A DNA stretch of 64,000 nucleotides from Adiantum capillus-veneris (Eukaryota; Streptophyta; Polypodiopsida; Polypodiales; Pteridaceae), in assembly GCA_014529385.2 (NCBI GenBank), contig CM043968.1, positions 28,977,513 to 29,041,512 of the forward strand. Direction: 5' to 3'. This document shows, one piece after another, positions 46,660-58,370 of this stretch. Within the stretch, counting starts at the first letter, position 1. Every line of letters begins with the position of its first letter. Under the pieces are notes generated by a model that did no database searches, was not told where the DNA came from, and worked only from the letters and a program-made list of their open reading frames with translations. A program made the position numbers and the translations under genes.

Positions 46660-47200
46660 CATTTTACAAGATGGTTGGATTTATAGTTGATGGTGCAAGT
46701 ATCATGACAAGTGTGGATATTGGCTTGGTTGCAAGGCTTAAGCGAGAGATCCCCACTTGTAAATTATTATTGTATACTCCATGAGGATGGTCTTTCTTCA
46801 AATGATACTTTCACCACATGGAGATTGGTTGACAAGGTTGCAATGAAGCTTTATGAGTGCATGTCTCGTTTTGCAAAGAAAGAACTAAAAAAATGCATAA
46901 TGTCAGCTGGCACTCCAAGGGTCAGGTTTTGATTGAAATTGTAAGACGTATGCATGCTTACTTGGACGTTGTGAGAAGTGAAGGTGTATTTTTATATGCA
47001 TCACTCCATGGTTACAATATCTAGCTCTTGATTCATTTCAGTGACATATTTTGGATTGCAAGTTTGAGGATTTGTATGTTGAACTTTTTGGCATTGGAGA
47101 CCAATTTAACTATGGAAATGGAACCTTTGGGTTGGCTTTATTGGCCTGCCCAAAGGGCAAAGGCTATAGAGATCCTTTCTCTTTTTGCTGACTAAAATAA
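46660..47200 (+). pseudogene. hAT-transposase-like (or domesticated hAT) remnant
   Basis: About 46670-46780 reads MVGFIVDGASIMTSVDIGLV then ARLKREIPTCK, resembling the 'DGASxMxGxxxGVxxxLK' catalytic-aspartate block of hAT-like transposases. 46711-46932 in another frame gives TWRLVDKVAMKLYECMSRFA, like the following helical part ('D-x-x-A-N-K-V-Y-x-W'). Further broken similarity (IEIVRRMHAYLDV) lies near 46935-46975. There is no full domain and several stops. The call rests on motif memory, so related families (ZNF862-like) are possible. Confidence 0.45.
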
Positions 47201-47949
47201 GAAAAAAGTTCAGTTGTATTTTCAAGAATTTTTGATAGGCAAAAAATGGTGATTGGTTCAAATAAGATAGTGGGCACTCATTTAGATGACTAGTGTGTAA
47301 ATCTAATGATTGACTTTAAAATGTCTTAAGTTTTGAAATAGGAAGTGAATGCTCATTGATCAAGGAAATGATTTTTTTGCCTCCCCGCACCTATCTTTTG
47401 CATATTTCATCTACTTTGCAACTTTGAGAGGTAGCATTCACATTGTAGAGAAAATTACACATCATCTGGTGACGGACAGACTAGTAAATTAGATTGAGAT
47501 AAATTGTGATTGACTTATGCAGAGGGTGGCCACTTATTCGGACGTGAGGATGTTGAGACATTGATGCCACATGTGGCTCGTCACTTCCTACGATATTCAG
47601 TGTGGATTCATGGAGGGTACTCACTAATTTGAATGGCCTCTCACTACAATCATAACCCTCATCGACGGCCCTAAGTTGTTATGCCCTCCAGCTTCCAATT
47701 ACCTATTAGAGCTCATGATCTTTGGCCGTTCTCTTTGCCATGGCATGCGTTAGGTAGCTTGTGTCTCATCCTTGATCAGCCTCCATGATGGAACGCACAC
47801 ATCACCGTCAAATTTACATAGAATGGAGAGGAGAGGGCGAGAAGGAAAGAGGGAGCTTATGAATCACATAACGGGTCATAATGAGAGGGGAACAAATCAA
47901 GGAGAGAACATAGGTTATGTTCATTGTACTGCAGAGCGAGTATGCAACT

Positions 47950-47951
<2 letters not shown>

Positions 47952-48022
<71 letters not shown>
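47952..48022. repeat. (GA)n microsatellite, 71 bp
   Basis: The longest GA run in the window; the 86-aa plus and 98-aa minus frames are artefacts of it. Confidence 0.96.
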
Positions 48023-48024
<2 letters not shown>

Positions 48025-48928
48025 CCAAGTAGTGGATAGAATGGAATCTCTGGCTAGATCACGGCCAAACAAACATATATATAGCGTCCAAAGTGAAGAA
48101 CATTGGTTCAATATGCTCCCAACTTTGTAGCAGACAAAAGAATTGGTTTGCATGAGCCATGAGTCCTCTCAGACTCCATTGCTATGCAGGTGGGTGCCAC
48201 TTTCAAGTGGGCCAGTAGGGAATCGAAATGAACGGTCATTGCCCACAGCATGATCCATCACTTGCCTAGTGCTATGCACATCATCCTTTGTAGTGTTGCA
48301 CTCTCTACTGCTACTACTTGCCTGTCATTGGTCTCACAATTGATGAATGTGATGAGCATTGGTTCATGCTCCCAGCTAATTTGTAGCTACCATTGGTTGG
48401 CATGGACTAATCTATGCACAATTGGTAGGGGGTGATCCAAGTGTCCATGGTGCCACGAGCTTATGTTTGTATAGAAACATGTGGGTTGATATCATCTCGG
48501 AGAGAGAGAGTGAGGCTTGCTGCCACCACCAGGGATTATGGCTTGCATGGATTATTGTAAGGGCATGGGAAATCGATCTATGAGCTTGACCATGGAGCAT
48601 CCATATGTAGACTCAAAGAACGATGATTTGTAGCTCCAACTTGTGTTACATGTGAACTTGACTCATCGTTGCTGCATGGGACTTTGTGCTCATCTTCTCC
48701 ATGAAAGAGCCGTGAATATTGACAGAGCTTGGAGGGCTTCAACCCTCAAGGATCTAGAGGTGAAGATGAGCCAGCTGTGAGACTGTACCATTGCAAGGTC
48801 ACCTCTTTCCATGCATTGGGATGGACTAATTCTTGTCAAAAATATGATGCTACTGTAGATACAACCGGTTCTCTAGACTGAATAGTAGATCCTCTCACAT
48901 TGGAATCTTGTTTACAATTGCATTGTTA

Positions 48929-49054
48929 AAACAATCATATCATCCCATTAAAAAAAGAGAAATATTCACAAAACCCAAAAGAGATTAGTTGAAACAATCA
49001 TATCATCCCATTAAAAAAAGAGAAATATTCTCAAAACCCAAAAGAGATTAGTTG
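48929..49054. repeat. 63-bp tandem duplication, two units
   Basis: 48929-48991 and 48992-49054 are head-to-tail copies starting AAACAATCATATCATCCCAT and ending GATTAGTTG, with one visible difference (TTCACAAAA versus TTCTCAAAA). The near identity implies a recent duplication. Confidence 0.95.
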
Positions 49055-50850
49055 TACTAGTTTTTTTTAATAAATATGCCGACTCAATCGTGAATGTGTA
49101 GTTGTAATTCCACAGATTTGGAATGGAAACAAGAGATTGCTTGCCTTGGAGCTTTCTTCTATCTGACATGAGTAATTATGACCACAAAGTCATGTGAACA
49201 TGATAAATTACCAACATCACATGAACAAGTTTTTTGATAGCCAGGCCATGCCCATTTGTTGTAGAAGAAATCATCTCCTCTAACTTGTGTAGCACACGAA
49301 GTGCATACGTTGCAGCTTAAAGAAAGTCCTTGACATTAGATAACAACTCAAACAAGATGCAAAAGTTGATAAAATGAGCAAAATGGACTAGAGAGAGTCT
49401 TACCCTCTTGTAGATCTTTGATACAGTTCTTAACTTGACTACACCGGAGATGGGATGTACTAGCGCATAGTCACTAGGCTCATAGCCAAGGCAAAACTTG
49501 TAACTTGGAGGATGTTCTGCAAGAAGACCTAATCAAGACGGTATGTTTCTCAAGTGGGCCATGTACAAACATTGTAGCATGTATAGAATTGAAGCTCCCT
49601 GAGCAAAGCAACTCAATTTGACACTAATTAATGTCACTAATGACAATAACAAGTAGTGATGGACATGTCATAATGCCTTGCATATAGTGAGAAACATGCC
49701 ATAGTTGCAGACTCAATTTGAAGCAAGATAAACTTTAACTTTCCCACATGTTGCTCAATGTGTGCACCTTGTGGATAGAGCCTATCTTAAATACAATCAA
49801 CCTTGTCGATCATCAAATTGTCATTGAAAGAATGTACTATGGTTTTGCGAAAGCATAAAAAAACTTCGTTAGTGAAATGAAGTCCACCAAATGGCATGAT
49901 GTGCATGCAACACATAAGAGCAAAAGAATAAGCCTGTGGCTATAATTGGGTGGATACATTCAAGTATGATTGGACCTAGTGAACTAGTATTCCAGTAATG
50001 CCCGCTCCCTAGCCCGTGGTGCCTTTTGGTAAACTATATATAGAGCCTTGCTCTTTGCATGATGTTGAGGCTTAAATTCCCTTATGGAGTCCTTTTGGCT
50101 CAAGATTTTGAGCTTTGTATCTGGTTCATATCCGTGACTTCTAAAGTATTTTACTTTGAATCTGGCTCATAGCCCTAGCTCATAGCCATGGATTCTGATA
50201 TACCTTGAGTCCTTCCTATGTACCTTGGAAGCCCCTTGGCTTGGTTCATGCCGGCTTGATATCGTAGGCAATTCATTAACACCCGATGTGTAAGTATTTA
50301 TATACACCTTTGAATTGATCCTTTTGAAGCCATCAAAACCCCTCAAGCTTGTATGCTTAAAGCATATCTCAGACTTTGGAAATGGCTGGGAACACCTTGT
50401 GCGAATAGCCTTGCTAATTGCGTGAGGTTCATATCATGTCTTTGAAAAAAAAAAAAAAACTCGATACTGAGTTAAAAATAAATAAACTTTGGTAACCTCT
50501 GGCCTTGCTGACCAATTGGGGTTTCTACATCCACTTTTGGACGTTGCCTTGATGACCTTTGTCATGCAAAATTCCATGTCTTGACGTCCTTTGCTAAAGT
50601 CTACACTCAATAATGCCTTGTGCAATCCTTTGCTTTGCCGGTGTCATCTAATCTTGGTGGTTCATGTTCATGCTTGAATTCATGGACTAGAACTCTGCCT
50701 GTCCGAGTGCGCAAGAGTCTTGCGTGCTTCCTTTGTTTGAGAAGAGCTCTAAAACCCTTGGCTTGAACTGCATTGACATCTCCTTGCTCAAGTGGTTAGA
50801 TTTTCCCACATGGCTTAGCTGGCCTAGGCCTCTCCCCCACCTCCTTCCTC

Positions 50851-50853
<3 letters not shown>

Positions 50854-50884
<31 letters not shown>
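50854..50884. repeat. (GA)n microsatellite, 31 bp
   Basis: Perfect GA run in non-coding sequence. Confidence 0.95.
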
Positions 50885-50886
<2 letters not shown>

Positions 50887-52979
50887 CTCATACCAATGTA
50901 AGAGCCTAGAAAAGAGGGATCCTTGCTCCTCTTTTCCATGGCTCTCTCCATATCCCTCCACCTAAGAGGAGAGTTGTGTCTCAAGCTCCACCCCATCCCA
51001 ACCCTACAATAGGAGAATCCTCTCTCCTATTAATAGGCCCCTCGCCATTTATGCAACTTTAGGGCTTAATCTTAGTTGCTCTTAGACGTAGCCCCTATGA
51101 CCCTTGCCATGAAAACAACGACAAGATTTTTGTCTACAACATAGAAATCCTCACCCAAAGGATATTTTTTTCTCTCTAGTGGCATTATCACTTCTTTGCT
51201 TCCAATAGTGACAAACAACATGTTCTTGCAGTTGTCTAACTCCCAAAATAATCCTCCCATTTGTAAAGAAAGGAGGAAAAGAGTTTTGTACAAACATGGT
51301 GATATACTTTAGAAAACTTGCTTAAGATTGGACACGAGAGCACAATAGCCTAACAATTTTTGTTTTTTAATTAACTATTTGAAATAAAAAAGTAAATTTT
51401 AGATTTTTAAATGGAGATTATTTAAATTTTCTATGTAGGTGCCACAACTTTTGAATGTGTTTGTTTTCTCTACCGGGAGCCACACACAAAAGTGGAAATC
51501 TTATGCTTGTGCTTATAGTTGTGTACATATATATTTGATTGGGCCAGGCCCAAATTTATATCATGATCAATGTCCCCAAACATGGTGAGGCCCTTGAAGA
51601 ACAAACACATCTACAACAAATTCCTGTCAAAAAAATCATAAGAAGCTTTTAGTCATTTTCTTTTATGCATGTTTGAAGGCTAAAAACACGTACTTGTGAG
51701 CACCACTTACCTATTGTAGTTGTTTAAGTTATCCAAGTTGTTTGTAATTTCTCCATCATCTCGTGCTAATGTTAGGTAATGTGGTGAATGGTGACTTTGT
51801 GCCTACATAGAAAGATTCATAAGAAAATGTGAAAGGGCTAATGTTAGAGTATTGACAAAGAAATGTAAACAAAAAACTTGTGGAAAAAGAGCTCAAAATC
51901 TCTCTCTCTATGTGAAGCAAGCCCTCCTCCTATGTGGGCTCTATGTATGTTTTGATTTCGATGCATCTACATGAAAATGCCACCTCAACATGCGATTGAG
52001 AGTCTTGACCAAACTACTCAAGGCTCTCCTCCAATCCTCCTCTTCTTAAGTTTCCTTCGACTACACGTGAGTTCTTCACCTCTTGTATTCCACCAGGCTT
52101 TTCTACTTCTTGGCCGGAGGTTTCTCAACATCCTTCAATGGTTGTGACCCTCCATCATAAGCTTTGCCATCATCCATCTGTGCTGGAACAATCTCTCTCT
52201 TCTCCCTCCACTACTTTCTCTTTTGCCTCGACTTTGATCTTAATGATTAAAACAAAGAGTAAGTTTTTTTTGAGTTGTTAGAGAGAAATCATATATAATT
52301 TAAAGAACCGTACCTCTCTTTATGCTAATTTCATTTGGTGGACACTTTCCTTCGGGATAGTAGATGAACCAAGGGTAAAGACTCCACCAATATTTTCCAT
52401 TAAGTTCACCTCTCGCTCACTATGAATCCACGTATCACTAGGATACTCATGGTACCATCTGGCCACCTTGAGACCATTGGCCCACCACGTGTAAGTCAAA
52501 GGTTTCATTGTTTTAAACAATCAATGACCACACCTAATGAAGCAACAACCCTTAGAAGCCATAACATAAGGACTATTTTTTAATTCTTGTATAGCAATCA
52601 TCGTGGCATGCACTCTATTTGAGGTTGCTCCTTTGTTGTCTTGTTGGCTTTTGTTTTTGGTAACCACACGATGAAAGCATCCAAACATGCTAGCATGCAT
52701 GCATCCATTGATTACAAGGAGAAAATTAGCTGTATGAGGCGGCTGGGACACACATGGCAATGGCAATGCTACAAAGCATCAAATATAAAGCTTATCAAAA
52801 AGGTGTTAGGTCTTCTACTAATCAAGGGGTTAATGATATTGCTCAATTACCAGATTGTTGGTTGACTTGACACACTCTTCAATGTCCACTGCAAACACTT
52901 GAGATGAATAGAGCTCCTTTGCATGAGAAGAGGGCGAAGAAAAAACACTAATATTTGTTGATGCGGATTAGGTGTTGGA

Positions 52980-53870
52980 AGAGACAGTCATAGACTAGAA
53001 TATGTGAGAATCACTGAGTCTGTGGTAGGGCCTGATATGCAAGTAGAGACTATGTCTGAAGTTGGTGAGTATTGGCCCAAGGTGAATGTTCCAAAGACGG
53101 TATGGGCTATAAGAAGAACTGAACCTGGTCAAAAGATGACTTGTTTTGGGATTGTTGGTGATCAGAGTACTAGATATGGTCGATGAGGGGAATGCCGATG
53201 TAACACGTGGGGTTGCATCTACATGCTTTTGGGGACCCAAAAACTATCTTGCATTTGCTTGAAGTGCAAGTGATTTGGTCGAGGGTTTTCTGTGGTTTTG
53301 TAGCTCAAGTAACATGCATAAATGGCGGTTACATGACATGATTGTGGGACCTCCTAGGCTAGCTCCAAGGGTTTGGGCTGTAGCAAAAGAAACACAATTG
53401 TTGCCAAGTGAGGATGAGCACTTGCAGGCAAAGGGATTTGTTCTTCAAATCAAGGGCAAAAAGTGCAAATTTGAATGGTGGTTTGAGAGCAGGAAATAGG
53501 GTTCCTAGTGCCTTCCGATCTAAGTATAGGGATTGGGAGATTGTAAATAGAGATCAAAACTTACAAAAGATCTTTAGGCGAGGATTGATTTGGGGAGCAC
53601 CCTTACAATAAAATTGATGAAAGAGGTGATTATTGTGTGCAATGAAACACATGTTTTTAATGTCAGCATAGAGGGATCCAAGCCAAAGGGGATTACGCAC
53701 TCTGTCACAATCTCAAATTTTCCACGATGCACATGCAAGGACTTCCAAAAGAGAGAATCCAAAAGGCAGACCTATGTGCCATGCAAACACATGTACTATG
53801 TGTTTCTTCATCTTCTTGGGTTAGACTCACATGCCCATGAGTTCATGCATTAGGCTGTGTGGACCAATGT
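52980..53870 (+). pseudogene. SWIM-type zinc-finger protein pseudogene
   Basis: The frame at 53590-53853 reads VSIEGSKPKGITHSVTISNF, then CTCKDFQ and VPCKHMYYVFLHLLGLD. CxC followed by CxH is the SWIM zinc finger found in transposase-related, MEKK-type and E3-ligase proteins of plants. Upstream pieces at 53004-53186 and 53275-53611, in other frames, look like ordinary protein but not a domain I know; they suggest an earlier, longer gene now broken by frameshifts. No start codon or intact exon is evident. It ends about 55 bases before the LTR of element E. Confidence 0.55.
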
Positions 53871-54123
53871 AGAACTTTTTCAGGCTCTTGGAGGTACTCG
53901 AGCAAGTGTACATCACTAGGATAGTGTTAACCCTCACGGCTCACGGACACCCCATCACCTACGACGGACGTGTATTATGTATTTGGTAGAGTCAGGTACC
54001 GGGCTTGTCAGACCAATAGGAAAAGGGTAAGAGTGATCGTCGATGAGAGGCGCACTCTAACTGGGACATTCAAGGGATTAGTTGGCTAAGCATGGGCGCC
54101 CAAGTGTGAATGGGGTGAGCTCA

Positions 54124-54130
54124 TATAAAA
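54124..54130 (+). promoter_or_regulatory. TATA box of gypsy E LTR
   Basis: TATAAAA about 200 bases into the inferred LTR, followed about 100 bases later by a GT/GA microsatellite that would lie in the transcribed part. Confidence 0.5.
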
Positions 54131-54225
54131 TCCAACTAAACCTAAAATTCATTCATTCTCTCATTTGTGCAATAGAAGAGTGCTCTTGCTCCATCTCCAT
54201 CTCCATCTTCTTCTTCTTCACCTCC

Positions 54226-54226
<1 letters not shown>

Positions 54227-54316
<90 letters not shown>
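54227..54316. repeat. compound (GT)17(GA)n microsatellite within gypsy E LTR
   Basis: 34 bases of GT (54227-54260) followed by 56 bases of GA with one interruption. It sits downstream of the LTR TATA box, so it would be part of the element's transcript. Confidence 0.93.
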
Positions 54317-54318
<2 letters not shown>

Positions 54319-54559
54319 CGATCGAGCATTGCGACGACGGCACGGCGGCGGCGAAGCGGTTGAGCGCGGCGAAGCGGCGGCTCCTTCTTCTTCGCGGCGA
54401 GGAATCCTCCACGAAGCAAGCGTAGAGCGGTGAGTGACACACCATCGCTTTCTTTGAGCTTACTAGTTAAGCTAGTTGTGTGCTTGGAGCCGTCTGTGGC
54501 TCGCACACAGTGTTAGGCAAGTCCCTTGCTTCGACAGTGCGGCAAGGCGTGCACATTTT

Positions 54560-54577
54560 TGGTGCCGTTGCCGGGGA
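54560..54577 (+). other. primer-binding site of gypsy E (tRNA-Asp type)
   Basis: TGGTGCCGTTGCCGGGGA, complementary to the 3' end of plant tRNA-Asp at 17 of 18 positions (T in place of C at position 4). Plant Athila-like gypsy elements commonly use this tRNA. Confidence 0.85.
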
Positions 54578-55289
54578 AATGCCCTACACTAAGCTCGGTT
54601 AAGCACCTTACGCTTTCTTGTGATGCAATTTCAATTGAAGGATTTGTGAAGAAGGAAGGTGTGTGGTTGTGTGGAGAAGATTTTTGTTACACTGTAGTGT
54701 CTTTTTTGTTTTCTGTAAAGAAGGAGTTACAATTTTTTGCAATGTATTGTTAGAATTAAGGTATTAGCTATGGAATGTTAGTTCTGTAAGGTTCAATGTT
54801 AGTTCTGTAAGGTTAGTTTTGTAGATCTGTTAGCTACTGTAGTACTGTGTAAACAGTGTTAGAGTGTGTGTGGCAGTATCTCTATTAGCTGTAAGTAGAT
54901 AAGTTAGGTGTAGGTTAAGTGTGTGTGTGCGCGCGTGCGCGGCGCAGCCGCGACGACTTAAAAAAAAAAAAAAAAAAGAAGGATCGAGCTGGGGATCATT
55001 CCCCAAGCCCAAGCTCAAACCCAGACCTCAGTCCTCAGTTTTAAAATATAGTTTATACACCTTTTTATATTTAAAAACTATTTTTAGGATTTCGAGGACT
55101 ATAAAGACTATTTTTAGGATTTCGAGGGCTTCACGTAGCCGAATAGGGAGCTGTAAAGCACGGCACGTTCCTTTAGCCAAAACGCTTGTCTTGAGCTATT
55201 ACACGCCATATTTTGTGGCTTGGTTACAAAAATAAACCAAGAATAACGAAAAACTTGGGTTAAAAACACCAAAAAAAAAAACAAACTAA
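54578..55289 (+). other. untranslated leader of gypsy E
   Basis: No coding sequence recognised. It holds an A run (54960-54977), a short duplication of 'GACTATTTTTAGGATTTCGAGG'-like sequence near 55076-55128, and a GT-alternating patch with CGCGCG-type sequence near 54920-54950. Confidence 0.5.
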
Positions 55290-58200
55290 GTGAGCGGCCT
55301 TCACGGGCACTCACCAACGCGTTTAGAGTGTGGAGGTCACATGTACCTACGCTCTGGACGAGTGTTAGAGCACGAGCATATTGGTAGTGCCTCCATTTAC
55401 GCGGGCACCCATTATTCCTCCACCCTAGGTTCTAGACCTTCGGCCGGGACTCAAGGTAGCGCGAACCAAGATCCTCATATCGCGTCTAGTGATTCTTCCT
55501 CTGACTACGAAGTCATGGAGGGGTATCCTACACCAAACCCTGATAGTTCAAGTCAAGACATGCATGCCATGGGCCCACGGCTCGGGTCCAGCGTGTTTAG
55601 CCGCTTAAAAGAGACCCTTAGTAGAGCTACTCGCTCTGAACATGCGGTTAATGAAATAAATGAACGGAGTGGGGAAGTAAATTCGTCATTCATGCCTAAA
55701 ATAGACCCTATGCTTCTTGAGAGTGTGCATGTGAATGTTCCATCCACTGCACCTCCTGATCCTTGAGGACTATCTCCCTTTGAGGTTCTACTACCCGATG
55801 GTAGGAGTCTTGCCGAAGTGCAAGAGATCGAACGCTATATGCAAGCAACAAGGGAGAGGGAAATTGAGAACCTACGAAGGCTAGAACAAAGTCGAGCCCT
55901 GAAAGCAAAGGCTCCTATGACAACAATCATGCCAGCCGAGCAACCGAGTGCTCCCAAGGTAGCAGTCATGGAGGGGCAAGCGATGGGGAGCAATAATGCT
56001 TCCACCTTGAGGGAAACCTCTAGCACGCCAGGCCTAGATGGGATATTCTAAACGAAAATTGGGAGTATGACCTACAAGCAGAAGCTTTAACTGATCGGTA
56101 CACAGGACACACCTATCATGTAGGTTGGTTAGATGTTCTACAATCCACATCGGGTTTTACTAGCATAGATGAGCAACAACAGAAAGTCTGTGATGTCCTC
56201 CATAGGATTGTCGAGTTAGAAAGACAGAACACAGAGATCAACATGCCTTCAACAGGCCTAATGAGATTCTTGGATACGAGAAAGGCCAACCAACCAACCC
56301 TATCACAAATGGAGACTCCCTCAGTGAGCCCCATTGATCCTCCATATGTTGTTTCGCCAGGAGCCTCAGTACAATCTGAGCCCACAAGTGGCAGCTTTAC
56401 CTTCCCAGATCTAACTCATCTTTCTCTTAATGACACTACGGCTACCATGCATATCCCAGTGGTGAGCGTGACAAGAAGTACACCATGGAGTTCATTTGTT
56501 AATACTGCGCCGATGCCTAGTAGCACAGTGCCCCCAACTATACCTACATGTATGTATCAATCATGTGCACCTATCGTACCTCAGCCTCATGTAGCTCCTA
56601 CACCTCCGATTATTCCAAGAGCTTACAATCCATAATGGCATTATCCAAGCTCTTATACAAGTGGAGCCATGCCATTTAATAATAACATGCCATATCAGGC
56701 ACCTTCTATGCCTAGGGCCACGCCTGTAAACTTTGGACCACCGTTTGGTACACCACCATACAAAATATGGGACCCAAGAGCCACGCGTATGCCAAGGCCA
56801 AGGCCAACTCCCATCTCACATGTGGTTCCAGGAGCACATACACCCATTATACCTGCTCAAATAGGAGATTTGGCAGCATTTGCTCAAACTATCGGTCGCT
56901 CTATTGCGGAAAACATGCGTAGTGCACCTGATAGAGAGCCTAGGAGCAAGGCAGTTCAAGTAGCTAAGCTCACACAGAAATTCCGTGGAGACGGAGATGC
57001 TAGAAAGCATATGGAAGTCTTTGAACATGTGTGTGATTCCTTGGAAGAGCACAATGAGCTACATAAGTGTAAGGCTTTGAGTTTGACCCTAAGCGGAAAG
57101 GCCGGAGATTGGTATAGAACCTTAAGAGTAGAAGAGAAAACGATCTACTCTACTCTTAGGAGATTGTTCTTGAAAGAGCATATACGAGAGGGAGTACTTT
57201 GGGGTGTAGCCTCTCAGCTCCAGAAAGCCCAACGAGAAGAAGGTGAATCCGTGAGAGACTTCATTAGTCGCCTAAAAAATTTGCATTCTCGATGCAATCC
57301 AAACGAGCGATTCAACAACAACCAATTGCTCGATAGATTCATTAGGGGACTACGACATGAAAGTATCTGTAATGGCCTAGTCATTAGAGGTATCACTACT
57401 TGGGAAGCAATCACCATGAATGCAATCCAATTGGAGGATAATTTAATGATTGTAGGAGAAAGAGTGTCTGCCGAGCCGAAGTCTAGTAGCTCCCAAGCGT
57501 CAGAGCATGAGCCAATGAAGATAAAGCCAATCGTGAAAGAGCAAACGATATCTGAGATGACTTTGGCAGATCTCACCAAGGCCATCCAAGAAAGCCTTAG
57601 GGGTAATCGTGCTCCACAAAACACTCATATGTATCCAAGAAGGGAGCAACAATGGTGCTCAATTTGCTTGGGCCCACATACTACGAGTGAATGCCCTACT
57701 TTCAGAGTAAAAGTTTAATGGGACTTGTAACGCGTGTGGTAGGTATGGCCATCAAGCGAAGGATTGCCTAATGCTTAAACGCATCATGGAAAATAGACCG
57801 CCTATAGCTTGGGCAGACTCACCTCGAGTTCCTGCATTGATGCCTACCCCACCCCTGGAGCAACAGTTGCCATTACAGCACATGGTCCCTAGAACCCAAA
57901 ATGTGGTCCAAACCACACCGTTGCCACCTCCAGTGCTAGGACCGCAACCCCCTCATCCAAGAGTTACACCTATGAACCAAATAGGTTGCGAGTCATCTAG
58001 TACTTATGTAGATTGCGAAGAGGACATAGACTCTAGTATCATCTATGGAGTCGACATGCTTGAGGAGTGTCCCATGTACTATATGGAAGACCATTGGGGA
58101 CAAATCAAACCGGTATATCAAGCTACTACGCTAGCAGCAAGAGGCCAAAACATTAATAGTTTTGCCCGAAGACCACCTCTTCAGTGCTACGAATGTGGTG

Positions 58201-58334
58201 GACCACATCGAGTAGCTGAGTGCCCCATTAGAATGCAAAAGAATGCCGCACTAATGCAAACAAGTCAAGGGAGTGCATTGGCAATGCCAATACTCACTTG
58301 TAATCGTTGTGGCATAGATCATTTGATCGCATAG
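55290..58334 (+). pseudogene. gypsy E gag with four CCHC zinc knuckles (broken)
   Basis: The frame carries a proline/serine-rich N-terminal half (55290-56635), a capsid-type retrotransposon gag domain (about 56980-57400: KALSLTLSGKAGDWYRTL, VRDFISRLKNLHSRC, LLDRFIRGLRHESI), then four knuckles: CSICLGPHTTSEC (57657), CNACGRYGHQAKDC (about 57728), CYECGGPHRVAEC (58189) and CNRCGIDHLIA followed by a stop then C (58302-58337). Knuckles 1, 3 and 4 have C-x2-C-x3-H-x4-C spacing and knuckle 2 has the usual C-x2-C-x4-H-x4-C. Frame changes lie near 56100 and 57715; stops are at 55764, 56049, 56633 and 58332. Confidence 0.85.
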
Positions 58335-58370
58335 TGTCCTAACAATCCAAATGCACCGAAAATCACACCA

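Larger units (their letters stand above)
47201..52979. other. no gene supported; microsatellites and small repeats
   Basis: A long stretch without any recognised protein. Two minus-strand frames at 52766-52321 (81 and 66 aa, the second with TWWANGLKVARWYHEYPSD) have ordinary amino-acid composition but match nothing I know; they may be a decayed host gene. Short similar passages near 50.55 and 51.1 kb (both encode a VI(K/G)ATSKS stretch on the minus strand) suggest a dispersed repeat. Microsatellites and a tandem duplication are listed separately. Confidence 0.4.
53925..54555 (+). repeat. 5' LTR of gypsy E (ends inferred)
   Basis: The right end is set by the primer site starting at 54560; CA at 54554-54555 would end the LTR. 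The left end is placed at TGTTAACCC because it is the nearest suitable TG, after the SWIM pseudogene and before a promoter-like region. The 3' LTR lies outside the window, so the length (about 631 bp) is unconfirmed. Confidence 0.55.

Noticed and set aside
47772..48153. 86-aa plus and 98-aa minus frames with long Glu/Arg or Ser/Leu runs
   Set aside because: They are translations of a GA microsatellite; the same holds for frames at 21279-21593, 26045-26532, 28307-28567, 46198-46383, 50796-50996 and 54153-54506.
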